Notes: generated from the sequence alone by a model not told the origin. Shown: positions 43,550 to 52,920, counted from the stretch's first letter. The stretch is DNA of 64,000 nucleotides from Clostridia bacterium (GCA_017536445.1 JAFXHJ010000003.1:1-64000), one strand, 5' to 3'. Numbers and translations: made by a program.

Positions 43550-45240
43550 AAGGAAATAACTTAGAAATATTAAAAATATTACCTTCAAAAGTGGAGGAAA
43601 AGTACGATTGCGTTAAGATTGAGGATAAATACATATGTATTATGACTGTGATCTCGTATGAAAAAATTGTATTTTTAGAATTTTTAGAACAACTTCTTTT
43701 GGAGGAAGAAATAAGAATTTCATTTCATATATCTAAACAAAATGGCGGTGAATTCTTAAAAAAAATAACAAAGTTTGTTTCAGAAAGTGGAGCTGAGATT
43801 AGGACGATAAAAAAGAACCAAATAGATATAGAATTGTTAGAAAAAAATAAACGAGAAGCAGAAGATATAAAACGAGAAGTGCAAGTTAACAATGAAGAAA
43901 TATTTCTAGTTGAAACATATATTGAAATCATAGGAAAAAGTAAATTAGAGATAGAAAGCAAGTGTAATAAATTGAAGAATTTATTGTATTCTAAAGGGAT
44001 AATATTAAGACCAACTTTTTTTAAGCAGAAAGAAGGATATAAAGCAATGCTCCCATTTTTGTTAGAAAGAAAGTTGCTTTCAGAGTATACTTCAAATGTT
44101 TTTACTACATCTAGCTGTTCTATGTTGTTCCCATTTTTTGCAAAATATAACATCACAGATAGTGGGGTGCTTGTAGGTAGTGTAGATAATAACCTATTCA
44201 AACTATCTTTGCTTTCTAAAAACAATCTAAATCATAATATGTGCGTGTTTGGCAGTAGTGGAGTTGGAAAATCGTTTTTTGTAAAGTTATTAATATTAAG
44301 AAAAATGTACAAAAATATAAATCAGATAATAATAGATTCTGAGGGAGAATATGAAGTTTTAGTAAAAGAGTTTGGCGGAAGAACTTTAACGTTAGACACA
44401 TATAATCCGATGCAGATTGAAGAAAGTTTTGCCAAAAGAAATCAGGATTTTTTAGAACAAACTATATACATAACTAAAGAGTATGTGCAAAAAAAGTACA
44501 ATATTAAATATAGGGAATTAGAAATTGAGAATCATGTAAAAGATTTATTTAAAAAATATAAAATAACGAGCAATATGGAATCACTTTATGAGTATGGAAA
44601 TCGAGATAACATATACATTTCGCCTAAATATAAAAGTGAATTTCCAAAATTACACGAATTGTTAGAACTACTAGGAATTATAGATGAAACTTTAACCGAA
44701 TGTGAAATAATTCCAAAGACTAACCTTTATTATTTTTTATTAAAAGGTAAAACAGGCACACAAATACGAAAGGAAATGGAACTGTTTTTGCCAAGACTGA
44801 AAAGTATAATCACAGAAGAAACATTAATATATTTTGATGAAATTTGGAAGTTAATAAGCAACGACGATGATTACAATGTTATAGAGGAAATATATAACTT
44901 CTTTAAGACTTTAAGAAAGAGAAGAGCGGGTATAGTGGCAATTAGTCAAGATATAGGTGATTTGTTTAACATAGATAATGGAAATTTTGGGAAGAGTATA
45001 CTTAATAATTCTTATACTAAAGCGTTCTTCAAAATGAGTTATTCAGATATGGACAAGATGAACGAAGTAAATAATGGTGAAAATAACATAAGAAAAGAAA
45101 TATGCAAATTAATTAAAGGACAAGCTTACATTATGCAAGGTGATAATAAATTTGTTCTAGATGTAATAGCAAACGATTACGAAATAAATTTAATAGAAAA
45201 GGGGATGTCAGATGAAGAGAATATTAATAGCAATGGATAA
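43546..45240 (+). CDS. VirB4/TraC-like secretion ATPase
   Basis: A 564-residue protein. Walker A is GSSGVGKSFFVKLL (about 235-248), followed by QIIIDSEGEYEVLVKEFGG, a typical VirB4/TraC segment, Walker B TLIYFDEIWKLI (about 426-437) and the arginine-rich motif LRKRRAGIVAISQDIGDLF. Such ATPases power conjugation and type IV secretion. No relaxase, coupling protein or VirB6-like gene is near. It is coupled by GTGA to the upstream gene and overlaps the TadZ-like gene by 29 nt, tying it to the Tad-type genes. Confidence 0.88.
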   Translation: MKGNNLEILKILPSKVEEKYDCVKIEDKYICIMTVISYEKIVFLEFLEQLLLEEEIRISFHISKQNGGEFLKKITKFVSESGAEIRTIKKNQIDIELLEKNKREAEDIKREVQVNNEEIFLVETYIEIIGKSKLEIESKCNKLKNLLYSKGIILRPTFFKQKEGYKAMLPFLLERKLLSEYTSNVFTTSSCSMLFPFFAKYNITDSGVLVGSVDNNLFKLSLLSKNNLNHNMCVFGSSGVGKSFFVKLLILRKMYKNINQIIIDSEGEYEVLVKEFGGRTLTLDTYNPMQIEESFAKRNQDFLEQTIYITKEYVQKKYNIKYRELEIENHVKDLFKKYKITSNMESLYEYGNRDNIYISPKYKSEFPKLHELLELLGIIDETLTECEIIPKTNLYYFLLKGKTGTQIRKEMELFLPRLKSIITEETLIYFDEIWKLISNDDDYNVIEEIYNFFKTLRKRRAGIVAISQDIGDLFNIDNGNFGKSILNNSYTKAFFKMSYSDMDKMNEVNNGENNIRKEICKLIKGQAYIMQGDNKFVLDVIANDYEINLIEKGMSDEENINSNG

Positions 45241-46438
45241 CGAAGTGCTTTTAAGTCAAATTAAAAAGTGCGGGAAGTATCTTGTTTATGGGTACGATAT
45301 AGATACAAAGGAAAATGTAATAGAGTATTTAAAGAAAAACGATGTAGATGTTTTGATAACAAAAGAAAGTTTATCAGGAAATATGGATTTTAAAACATAT
45401 ATAAAAGAAATAAGCAAATCACAAAGCGGGGTGAAGGTAATAATTGCAGTAAATACTCTGGTAGAAGAAGTTAAAGGTTTTTTACTTGCAAATAATGTAA
45501 ATAATATAATTGAAGGCGAGTGTATAAGTTTTAGTAAAATAATAGAGATGATAGATTCAAAGCAAAATATTATAGAAACATTGCAAGTTAAACAATATGG
45601 GAAAGTTAGAGATGATACGAACATAATAACAAAACAAAAGATTTGTGTGTTTGGCACGAGTGGCGCTGGTAAATCTTATGTTGCGAGTTTACTTGCACAT
45701 CATATAAGTAAGAAGTATAAATTAAACACTCTATTAATAGATATGGATTTGCAAAATGCAGCAATAGATATATATAACAATTTAATGTATGCTCCAAATT
45801 CTCTTGGATGTCTTATGGAAGAGATAGATAATGACTCTTTTAATAGAGAAGTACTTTTAGATTATACAAGTAAGGGCGAAAAAAACGGGAAGTTATCTTT
45901 TTTAACAAACAATGTAGGTGTATATGAATGTCAAAATCGATTATCTAAAGACTATTATGAAAAATTGTATGAAGAGGCAGAAAAAAACTATGATGTTGTG
46001 ATATTAGATATGCCGTCTGCACCTTTTCTAGATGTAGTACCATTTTCTATGCTTAAAGCAGATAAAATAGTGTTCGTTCTTAATCCTAATTTTATAAGTA
46101 TAAGACAAGCAGTAAAGTACATAGATTTAATGGTTAATGTATGGCAAATAGATAAGAACAAGATATACTTAATAATTAACAAAATAGGAAAAGATTCGTT
46201 AACTGCGAAGCAAATATCAGCGATTCTAAAAGATTATACAATTGTTCTTAAAATAGATGAATCTAGAGAAGTAGAAAAAGTGATAAACGGAATAACAAAT
46301 ATCACTGGTGACGAGATACTAGATACGGAGGAGTTTTTAAAAATGTTAAACATATATAATTTAGAAGAGATAGAGGAGAAAAAACATGGTCATAAATGCA
46401 TACAAAACCGTTTTAGCAGAAAAGAACCGAGACAATAA
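45212..46438 (+). CDS. TadZ/CpaE-like MinD-family ATPase
   Basis: A 408-residue protein with a receiver-like N-terminal domain (RILIAMDNEVLLSQIKK, DVDVLITKES) and a ParA/MinD-type ATPase with the P-loop FGTSGAGKSYVASLLAHHI (about 147-160), LLIDMDLQNAAIDIYN and VVILDMPSAPFLD. The P-loop reads GTSGAGKS, not the usual KGGxGKT. CpaE/TadZ proteins place Tad pili at a cell site. The start overlaps the VirB4-like gene and the end overlaps the CpaF-like gene by 53 nt. Confidence 0.87.
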   Translation: MKRILIAMDNEVLLSQIKKCGKYLVYGYDIDTKENVIEYLKKNDVDVLITKESLSGNMDFKTYIKEISKSQSGVKVIIAVNTLVEEVKGFLLANNVNNIIEGECISFSKIIEMIDSKQNIIETLQVKQYGKVRDDTNIITKQKICVFGTSGAGKSYVASLLAHHISKKYKLNTLLIDMDLQNAAIDIYNNLMYAPNSLGCLMEEIDNDSFNREVLLDYTSKGEKNGKLSFLTNNVGVYECQNRLSKDYYEKLYEEAEKNYDVVILDMPSAPFLDVVPFSMLKADKIVFVLNPNFISIRQAVKYIDLMVNVWQIDKNKIYLIINKIGKDSLTAKQISAILKDYTIVLKIDESREVEKVINGITNITGDEILDTEEFLKMLNIYNLEEIEEKKHGHKCIQNRFSRKEPRQ

Positions 46439-47561
46439 GGAACAAAAAAGAGATATAATCAAGCATATTACAAAGAGATTGTTGGAAGAAGAACTCGAAA
46501 CAATAGAAAGAAGAAATATAGAGAAACTTACAAAAAAGATCGAATGGATATTAGTAAATAAATATGAAATAGTAGAAGAAAAAAATGTAAATGATTATAT
46601 TAAAGAAGTGCTAGATAAAATATATGGATATGGAATTCTAGAAAAGTATTTGAATGATGGAATAACATCGGATATTAGGGCGGTGGCTTTTAATAATATA
46701 TATGTAAAACAAAAAGGTAATTGGATAAAAACTGAAGAGACTTTTGCAAATGAAGAAGAATTTAACGAGTATATTAGATTTTGCGCACTCAAGAATAATT
46801 ATAATATAAATAATGAAAATCCAATAGGGGTATTTAGTGATAGGAAAAATGGCCTTAGAATTGAAGCGGGAATAGAACCTGTTAATGTGAATAATGCTAA
46901 TTTAGTAATAAGAATTCACAAAAACGAAACTCCAAAAAGTTTAGAGCAACTTTTTGAAGCATATCATATGTTAGATAAGTATTCATATGAAGTTATAAAG
47001 GATGGTACAAAAAGAATGGCAAATATATTAATTTGTGGGAAAGGTGGAAGTGGAAAAACCACTCTTTTAAGAGCGATAATAAACACATTGCCAGAAAATA
47101 TAGCGATAAATACTAATGAAGAAACGGCAGAATTATATATTGAAAATAGAAATATTATACAAAGAGAATGCTTGTTAACTAGAGTAGAAGATAAAAATGT
47201 CGATTTAGAAAAATTATCAAGGAACTCTTTGGTGATGTCAAATGATGTTATTGTAATAGGAGAACTTAAAGGAAAAGAAGCAAATTCTTTTTTTGATGCG
47301 ATTTCAACTGGACATATGGGAATAGCCACCGTTCATTCGGATTCTACTAAGAATGCAATAGATAGAATAATAACGTTGATTAGAAAAGACGTGAAAGCTT
47401 CTCAATATACAGACAGATTTCTAAGAAGATTTTTAGCGGGGACTATAGATTATATAATATTAGTAAAAGATTTTCAGGTTAAAGAAGTAGCTGCAGTTAA
47501 GTATGATGAAGAAAAAGATGTGTTAAATGTTATTAATGTATATAGAAAGGCGAGAAAATGA
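46386..47561 (+). CDS. CpaF/TadA-type secretion ATPase
   Basis: A 391-residue GspE/VirB11-superfamily ATPase. The family segment YGILEKYLNDGITSDI and RIEAGIEPVNVNNANLVIRIHK lead to Walker A CGKGGSGKTTLLRAI (about 217-230), the Asp-box-like TNEETAELY, Walker B DVIVIGELKGKEA and the His box STGHMGIATVHSDS. It would drive assembly or secretion with the TadB-like protein. Start at the ATG after GAGGAG despite the 53-nt overlap. Ends in ATGA overlap with the next gene. Confidence 0.92.
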   Translation: MVINAYKTVLAEKNRDNKEQKRDIIKHITKRLLEEELETIERRNIEKLTKKIEWILVNKYEIVEEKNVNDYIKEVLDKIYGYGILEKYLNDGITSDIRAVAFNNIYVKQKGNWIKTEETFANEEEFNEYIRFCALKNNYNINNENPIGVFSDRKNGLRIEAGIEPVNVNNANLVIRIHKNETPKSLEQLFEAYHMLDKYSYEVIKDGTKRMANILICGKGGSGKTTLLRAIINTLPENIAINTNEETAELYIENRNIIQRECLLTRVEDKNVDLEKLSRNSLVMSNDVIVIGELKGKEANSFFDAISTGHMGIATVHSDSTKNAIDRIITLIRKDVKASQYTDRFLRRFLAGTIDYIILVKDFQVKEVAAVKYDEEKDVLNVINVYRKARK

Positions 47562-48424
47562 AGATATGTATATTCTTACTAATATTTTTTCTAGTGAACA
47601 TTTTAATAGAATGGTCAAAAAAAGATTATATAAATCCATTAATAATATTTAAGCAAAGTAAAATAGCGCGATTAATAACAGATAAGGTAAATATTCTTTA
47701 TGACAAGAAAATAATCAATTTTAACAAAAAGTATTTAACAGTGTTAAAAATAACAACAATTAGCTTCGTATTATATTTAATAAGTATCATTATACTATAT
47801 TCGTATATAAAAGTTTTAAGTACGTCAATGATTTTATCTATACCATTTTTAATATCACCGTTAATTATATCTAAAATTTTAATCGAAAGAAATAAACAAA
47901 TAATCTCTAAACAAATTCCATTCTATGCTATAAATATAAAGAACCAAATAAAGGATGAAAACAATATAATACAAGCTATAAAAAGAGCAAGAGTAGAAGA
48001 ACCGCTTGCTAGACATATTAATGAGTTTTTAACTAGTGTATTTAACGGTGCGAATGTTATTAGCTCTTTTAACAAATTAAAGCAAGATGTAGATGTAAAA
48101 GACTTTACAGAGCTTATAAATTCGTTTGAAGATTGCTATAAAAATGGTGGAGATTTTGTTCGAGTGTTGGAAAAATATATTATTATAAATACAAAAGAGA
48201 GACTGCAAAAAACAGAAATGGAGGAGAAGGCATTTTCGTCAATTGTAACTTTGGTTGTTATGACATTTTTAAACATATTAGTAATAATAACATTTGTGTT
48301 TGGGAATGCAGAATATGCAAATATTGTAAGAGGTACAAATGCAGGACGAGCAATATTAAATTTAAATGCAATAACGTATATGCTAACTTCAATAATAATT
48401 TTTAGAGTATATAAGGAGGAATAG
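47558..48424 (+). CDS. TadB-like membrane protein (GspF domain)
   Basis: A 288-residue protein with membrane segments at about residues 1-15, 65-105 (two), 228-248 and 262-284, and a cytoplasmic GspF-like domain between (NQIKDENNIIQAIKRARVEEPLARHINEF, NGANVISSFNKL). In Tad systems TadB and TadC form the inner-membrane platform. Only one such protein is present here. It is coupled to the ATPase gene by ATGA. Confidence 0.82.
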   Translation: MKICIFLLIFFLVNILIEWSKKDYINPLIIFKQSKIARLITDKVNILYDKKIINFNKKYLTVLKITTISFVLYLISIIILYSYIKVLSTSMILSIPFLISPLIISKILIERNKQIISKQIPFYAINIKNQIKDENNIIQAIKRARVEEPLARHINEFLTSVFNGANVISSFNKLKQDVDVKDFTELINSFEDCYKNGGDFVRVLEKYIIINTKERLQKTEMEEKAFSSIVTLVVMTFLNILVIITFVFGNAEYANIVRGTNAGRAILNLNAITYMLTSIIIFRVYKEE

Positions 48425-48425
48425 A

Positions 48426-49166
48426 ATGAGCTTAGATATGGAAATAAGTGAAACAATAAATAGATTAAGAGATAATGTTTTGGAATTAGATTTAGATCAT
48501 CGATTAGACAATTTAAAATTAGATTTACAAAATATTTCGGAAAGAGCTTTAGAAAAGTCAATGAACTATATAATAAAATCAATGCCTGTGCCAGACGCTA
48601 TAAAAGATGTTTTGAAAGGTGTAAAAGAATCAATAAAAACAAAAACTTTAAAAGAAGTTGTAGAAACGGCTGTAAATAGTAGTGTAAGAGAGGGGCTAGA
48701 GATAGTAGGAGTTTCTAAAACTAACATAAGCACATTAAAGGATGTGAAAGATTTCGCTTTTAAAGGTGGATTGGCAATGCTGTTGAAATGTGGTTTGCAG
48801 CTGGTTGAAAGAAAATATCTTAAAAATAATATAGTAAGTGATGCTATATATAGATTTTTTGGAAAAGTCAATGAATATATACTGAGTAATGAATTTGTAA
48901 AAAAGATAAATTCTATGGTAGACAAGCTGTCAGCAAAAAAAGATGAATATATGAAAAAATGTGATAACTGGTACGAGGCCTATACTAAGTTGGATATAAA
49001 AAATATAAATAAGCTGTCAGAAGAACTTGGGACTAATAGATATATAACGTCAAGGTATGAAGACTGTGATAGAGAAAATAGGATAATACAAAATATGACT
49101 AAAATGGTAAATGCCAAAAAAAGCATATTATCTATAGAACAACAAAAACTATGCGAAGCAATATAA
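48426..49166 (+). CDS. Unknown last gene of the VirB4-Tad operon
   Basis: A 246-residue mostly helical protein: LDMEISETINRLRDNVLELD, a possible amphipathic middle (DVKDFAFKGGLAMLLKCGLQLVERKYL) and a charged tail NAKKSILSIEQQKLCEAI. No signal peptide, pilin motif or domain I recognise. It starts one base after the TadB-like gene, so it is part of the operon and probably belongs to the system, either as a substrate, adaptor or structural subunit. Confidence 0.75.
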   Translation: MSLDMEISETINRLRDNVLELDLDHRLDNLKLDLQNISERALEKSMNYIIKSMPVPDAIKDVLKGVKESIKTKTLKEVVETAVNSSVREGLEIVGVSKTNISTLKDVKDFAFKGGLAMLLKCGLQLVERKYLKNNIVSDAIYRFFGKVNEYILSNEFVKKINSMVDKLSAKKDEYMKKCDNWYEAYTKLDIKNINKLSEELGTNRYITSRYEDCDRENRIIQNMTKMVNAKKSILSIEQQKLCEAI

Positions 49167-49175
49167 ATGTAGGTA

Positions 49176-49204
49176 TTGCAAGCAAAGTCAATATGTAGTA
49201 TAAT
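49176..49204 (+). promoter_or_regulatory. Sigma-A promoter
   Basis: TTGCAA, 17 bp, TATAAT, after the VirB4-Tad operon. It starts a separate transcript covering the small membrane protein and the ylbF-like gene. Confidence 0.78.
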
Positions 49205-49224
49205 GAGGCTGGGAGAGGATGTTT

Positions 49225-49455
49225 ATGTCTAAAATGAAGGAAGTTCCAAACGCAAAAGCAAAGCTAATAGGAATGTTAATATCTGTGCTATTAATGATAT
49301 TTACAGTTACACAAACATATTACTTAGCAATGTATACATTAGGGCAGGAAATATCCGAAGACAAGATGGCGATATACAAATGGGTTGTGAAGCTTGTGAA
49401 TTATGAAGATAATAACGAACAAGTTGAGCAAGACGCTTATCAAGTTTCAGAGTAG
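49225..49455 (+). CDS. Small single-pass membrane protein
   Basis: A 76-residue protein with one membrane segment (about residues 13-37, IGMLISVLLMIFTVTQTYYLAM) and an acidic tail. I do not recognise it. The ATG at 49225 follows GAGAGG by 6 nt; the ATG at 49219 is too close to that site. A ylbF-family gene follows after 9 bp. Confidence 0.75.
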   Translation: MSKMKEVPNAKAKLIGMLISVLLMIFTVTQTYYLAMYTLGQEISEDKMAIYKWVVKLVNYEDNNEQVEQDAYQVSE

Positions 49456-49464
49456 GAGGTTTTT

Positions 49465-49803
49465 ATGAATTTTTACGATAAAGTACATGAATTAGTGAAA
49501 AATTTTAAAGAAACAGAAGAATATAAAAAATATATAGAACTAAAAAAGAAAGTAAAAGAAGATTTAACTTTAAAGGAAAAAATAGACACATTTAGAAATA
49601 AACAAATAGATTACCAAAAACAATATATAAATGGCACTCCGATGTCTGAATCTAGCAAAGAAGAAATGCAACAACTGTATTCTGTAATTATTCAAAGTGA
49701 ATTAGGAGCTGAATTTTTCCAAGCAGAAATAAGACTAAACGTATTGCTTGCGGATATGCAAAAAATAATAAACGATGGAATGAAAGATGTAATTGAGTTT
49801 TAA
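49465..49803 (+). CDS. YlbF/YmcA-family regulator
   Basis: A 112-residue helical protein with the family pattern YDKVHELVKNFKETEEYKKY and SELGAEFFQAEIRLNVLLADMQKII. In Bacillus YlbF, YmcA and YaaT form an Fe-S complex that affects RNase Y and entry into sporulation and competence. Which paralogue this is cannot be told from sequence by eye. AGGAGG precedes the ATG. Confidence 0.88.
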   Translation: MNFYDKVHELVKNFKETEEYKKYIELKKKVKEDLTLKEKIDTFRNKQIDYQKQYINGTPMSESSKEEMQQLYSVIIQSELGAEFFQAEIRLNVLLADMQKIINDGMKDVIEF

Positions 49804-49805
49804 TT

Positions 49806-50378
49806 ATGAATTTATCCAATCAAGTACAAAATATGTTAAAACTACTTAAAAGTAGAAAAACAAAAGTAGAGATAAATAGAAATATAAAGAAAGAAGAATA
49901 TAATTTTATATCGGATACAATATATATATCTTTATCGGAAAGAATAGTACAAAAAGGATTAGAAAGTGCTAATCCTTTTTGTCTTAAGGTTCTATCGATG
50001 TATAAGTCGTATTTTAGGTCGAAACAATCTAAGATATTACATACTCTATTAATACTTCTAGATAATTTGAGCTTAATAATGACAGGAATGACGATTCTGT
50101 TTAGGTTTTCTTTAGGAAAATCTAGAGGTGTATGTTTATTAACAATATTGTTTATATCGTTAGAAATAGCATTAAATTTATTTGTTGAAAACAATGCGTA
50201 TAAAAGAGCGTGTAAGTATCTAAAAAAGAACATATCTAAGCTAAATGACGATGATATAACCAAAGAAAATGTGGACAATGTGGAAAAATTAGTGAAGAAA
50301 AACAAGTTAAAGTTAATAATTAATAAAGAAAAAATTAAAATAGTAATGTTAGTTTTAGTTTTGATATTAGCAATATAA
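49806..50378 (+). CDS. Unknown membrane protein
   Basis: A 190-residue protein with a soluble N-terminal third, two hydrophobic segments around residues 79-120 (LLILLDNLSLIMTGMTILF and VCLLTILFISLEIALNLFV), a charged middle and a hydrophobic C terminus (IVMLVLVLILAI). No family recognised. It begins two bases after the ylbF-like gene and is followed 16 bp later by the transglutaminase-like gene. Confidence 0.72.
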   Translation: MNLSNQVQNMLKLLKSRKTKVEINRNIKKEEYNFISDTIYISLSERIVQKGLESANPFCLKVLSMYKSYFRSKQSKILHTLLILLDNLSLIMTGMTILFRFSLGKSRGVCLLTILFISLEIALNLFVENNAYKRACKYLKKNISKLNDDDITKENVDNVEKLVKKNKLKLIINKEKIKIVMLVLVLILAI

Positions 50379-50394
50379 CTAATGAGAGGGAAAT

Positions 50395-51252
50395 ATGGTA
50401 TTTTCAAATAAATTTTATTATTTTCATTTGAACAGGTACGAAAAGAAAATATATAGGAAGTTCGAAAGAAATAAATGGCGAATGAAAAACGGTAAGGCAA
50501 GAATAGAATTTTCTTATGCGTTTTCATGGTTGTTAAAATGGAGAAGTGGAACGGATAAAATAAATGATTATTACGCAGAAGCTACAAGGGCATATTTATA
50601 TGATAACCCGGATGTGTTTTATATAGATCAAAACAAGATGTATATAAATACTTTAGCAAGACATAAAGGAATAAGAAAGAGGACAAAAACGTATATGGAT
50701 GCTGGCGCAAACGGTACATATTATGTATATGGATATAAGTCGAGACTACAAATTAGCATTATAGAAAGAAAGTTAAGAAAGATAGTACGTGGACTAAAAA
50801 GAGTGACTAGAGGAATGTCAGACTATGATAAAGTAAAAACGGTCCATGATTATTTAGTTAATACTTGCAGATATGATATAGAATTTTCAAATCCTAATAT
50901 GTTTAATATATATGGTGCGCTAATAGACGGTGTTTGCGTTTGCGCAGGCTATGCTAGAGCGCTAAAATATTTACTAGATTCTATGGGAATTAAGTGTATT
51001 TGTATAATAGGAAGAGGCGGAGATATATTAGAAAGACCTGAGGGCCATGCTTGGAACTATGTTAAACTAGAAGGTGAGTGGTATGCTATAGATGTTACAT
51101 GGGACGACCCTGTTGGAGATGTAGATGAAATTAGATATGATTATTTCTTAATGGGAAGTAAACAAATAACAAAGGACCATTTACCATCTGAAACATATGA
51201 ATATCCAGAACTTGCTGGAGATAGAAGGGACAAAGTTTGTTATAAATTGTAA
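50395..51252 (+). CDS. Transglutaminase-like cysteine protease-fold protein
   Basis: A 285-residue protein with a C-terminal transglutaminase-like domain (about 140-250): YDKVKTVHDYLVNTCRYD, Cys in DGVCVCAGYARALKYLL, His in EGHAWNYVKLEGEWY and Asp in IDVTWDDP, a full catalytic triad. The N-terminal part is basic with no signal peptide. In bacteria such domains are often proteases or peptide-modifying enzymes. The substrate is unknown. Its stop overlaps the start region of tadA. Confidence 0.88.
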   Translation: MVFSNKFYYFHLNRYEKKIYRKFERNKWRMKNGKARIEFSYAFSWLLKWRSGTDKINDYYAEATRAYLYDNPDVFYIDQNKMYINTLARHKGIRKRTKTYMDAGANGTYYVYGYKSRLQISIIERKLRKIVRGLKRVTRGMSDYDKVKTVHDYLVNTCRYDIEFSNPNMFNIYGALIDGVCVCAGYARALKYLLDSMGIKCICIIGRGGDILERPEGHAWNYVKLEGEWYAIDVTWDDPVGDVDEIRYDYFLMGSKQITKDHLPSETYEYPELAGDRRDKVCYKL

Positions 51253-51263
51253 TGGAGAATAAG

Positions 51264-51722
51264 ATGCAAAAAGAAAAATATATGAAAGAAGCTTTGAAAG
51301 AAGCTAAAAAAGCACTTGCTAAGGATGAAGTACCAATAGGTGCAGTTATAGTACTAGAAGACAAAATAATAGCAAGAGGCCATAATCTTAGGGAAACAAA
51401 AATGAATAGTTTGAAGCATGCAGAAATTGTAGCTATAGATAAGGCGTGTAAAAAGCTAAATAATTTTAGGCTAGAGAATTGTGAATTATATGTAACTTTA
51501 GAGCCCTGCCTTATGTGTTCTGGGGCGATAGTTCAGTCTAGAGTAAAAAAAGTGTACTTTGGTGCGAGTGATGAGAAATATGGCGCGGTGACAAGTGTAG
51601 CGAATGCTTTTGATATAAAATCTAATCATAAAGTAGAGTTTGAAGCTGGAGTCCTAAAAGAAGAGTGTGAAAAAATAATAAAAGACTTCTTTAAGGAACT
51701 AAGAGAAAAGAAGAAAAAATAA
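51264..51722 (+). CDS. tadA: tRNA-specific adenosine deaminase TadA
   Basis: A 152-residue zinc deaminase with HAEIVAID (zinc His and catalytic Glu) and PCLMCSGAI (two zinc Cys). It converts A34 to inosine in tRNA-Arg(ACG), and a tRNA-Arg with ACG anticodon is encoded 1.2 kb downstream. The ATG at 51264 follows GGAGAATAAG; an earlier ATG at 51252 is part of the ribosome binding site. Confidence 0.95.
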   Translation: MQKEKYMKEALKEAKKALAKDEVPIGAVIVLEDKIIARGHNLRETKMNSLKHAEIVAIDKACKKLNNFRLENCELYVTLEPCLMCSGAIVQSRVKKVYFGASDEKYGAVTSVANAFDIKSNHKVEFEAGVLKEECEKIIKDFFKELREKKKK

Positions 51723-51760
51723 AAAGAAGAACAAAGTTGCAAATCAACTTTGTTCTTTTA
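51722..51760. terminator. Bidirectional terminator
   Basis: AAAGAACAAAGTTG-type stem of 14 pairs (51724-51738 with 51744-51757) over a 5-base loop, with T-runs in both directions. It serves tadA and the convergent ATP-grasp gene. Confidence 0.9.
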
Positions 51761-51762
51761 TA

Positions 51763-52770
51763 TTATCCAAATATTATTTTCTCAAATTCTTGTCTCATTC
51801 CAGTGCCATCTTCGTTCATATGTATTTTAGATTGGTAAATGTCATGCCCAGGAAAAGGGTTCGCTTCTACTACAAGTGGACCGTTTTCTGTTATTGCTAT
51901 ATCCCAACCAACATATCCAACTTGAGGAATTTCCTTACACATTTCTTTTACATAGTTTATTGCATCTTCAAACATTGGAATTTTGAAACCAATAAGCTTT
52001 GTGTTTGTATATGGATGCTCTTCATATATATTCCCTTTTTTATCTACAGCTGGTTTAACAATAGTTCCGTCTGGTTCTATTGTAGTAAATAGTCCGCCGT
52101 GGTTAAAGTTATCTACAACGTTTCCGCTATTACCCATACGAATGCTTCTAAACATTATATGTGTGTTTCCGTCTTTTGTAACAGAAACAATTCTTAATGT
52201 ATTAACTGCAGTAGGATATATTTTAGACATTTCTGGATGTTGAATTATATAATCTTCAAGGAGCAATTGCTTGTTTTCTATAAGAGAATCATATAATTCT
52301 TTAAGGTTTGTATCATCTTCTATTACAACTTTAATTATATTTCTACCACACGCCAAATCTACTGGTTTTGCAATAAAACTTTTTTTAGATTTTGCGTATG
52401 TTTCGAATTCTTCGTAAGAAGCTTTGTTTAAATCTAGCCAATCCCTTTTTAAGAATTTGTTAAACTTTTCATTAAACTTTAGCTTGTTATCTAATAGATC
52501 TGTGTAGTTTTTATCGTTCAATGTTTGTACAAAACGATTGTTAATACCACGAGTAATCATTGTTTCTCTTTGCGCTTTGCTTAGGTTATAGAAACAGAAG
52601 ACTTCGTAATCCACATATCCAGCCATATATTTGTAACCACAATAGATTATATCAAAAAGAATGACTATAGCAGGTTTCTTAACTATTTTACTAACTCTTT
52701 TGGCTGTTTTGAACATAGCTTTAAAATCCATTTCAAAAACTCTTTTAATTAAATATTTTATTTTTCTCAT
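51763..52770 (-). CDS. ATP-grasp enzyme of the sugar-transfer-associated type
   Basis: A 335-residue ATP-grasp protein with FIAKPVDLACGRNIIKV (ATP-binding Lys and glycine loop), LLEDYIIQHPEMSKIYPTAVNTLRIV and the metal-binding end VGWDIAITENGPLVVEANPFPG. These enzymes join a carboxylate to an amine or thiol and are often near polysaccharide genes. The substrate here is unknown. Start at the ATG at 52770 after GAGGTATATT; the frame continues into the tRNA-Arg gene but that extension is not supported. Confidence 0.85.
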   Translation of the reverse strand: MRKIKYLIKRVFEMDFKAMFKTAKRVSKIVKKPAIVILFDIIYCGYKYMAGYVDYEVFCFYNLSKAQRETMITRGINNRFVQTLNDKNYTDLLDNKLKFNEKFNKFLKRDWLDLNKASYEEFETYAKSKKSFIAKPVDLACGRNIIKVVIEDDTNLKELYDSLIENKQLLLEDYIIQHPEMSKIYPTAVNTLRIVSVTKDGNTHIMFRSIRMGNSGNVVDNFNHGGLFTTIEPDGTIVKPAVDKKGNIYEEHPYTNTKLIGFKIPMFEDAINYVKEMCKEIPQVGYVGWDIAITENGPLVVEANPFPGHDIYQSKIHMNEDGTGMRQEFEKIIFG

Positions 52771-52796
52771 AATATACCTCATATTCACAAATGTGA

Positions 52797-52872
52797 TGGT
52801 GCTCCCGAGACGAATCGAACGTCCGACCAACAACTTAGGAGGTTGCTGCTCTATCCACTGAGCTACGGAAGC
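52797..52872 (-). tRNA. tRNA-Arg (anticodon CCU)
   Basis: A 76-nt tRNA: acceptor GCTTCCG/CGGGAGC with one G-T pair, D-arm AGCTCAGTGGATAGAGC, anticodon CCT, GTTCGATTC T-loop, encoded CCA at 52797-52799. The ATP-grasp gene starts 26 bp downstream. Confidence 0.95.
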
Positions 52873-52920
52873 AAGCTAAGCTAATTATACTTAAGTTTTA
52901 TGCTATTTTCAATATTTTAT

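Noticed and set aside
43028-49166. A conjugative element
   Set aside because: There is no relaxase, coupling protein, integrase, att repeat or excision gene; the operon looks fixed in the chromosome.
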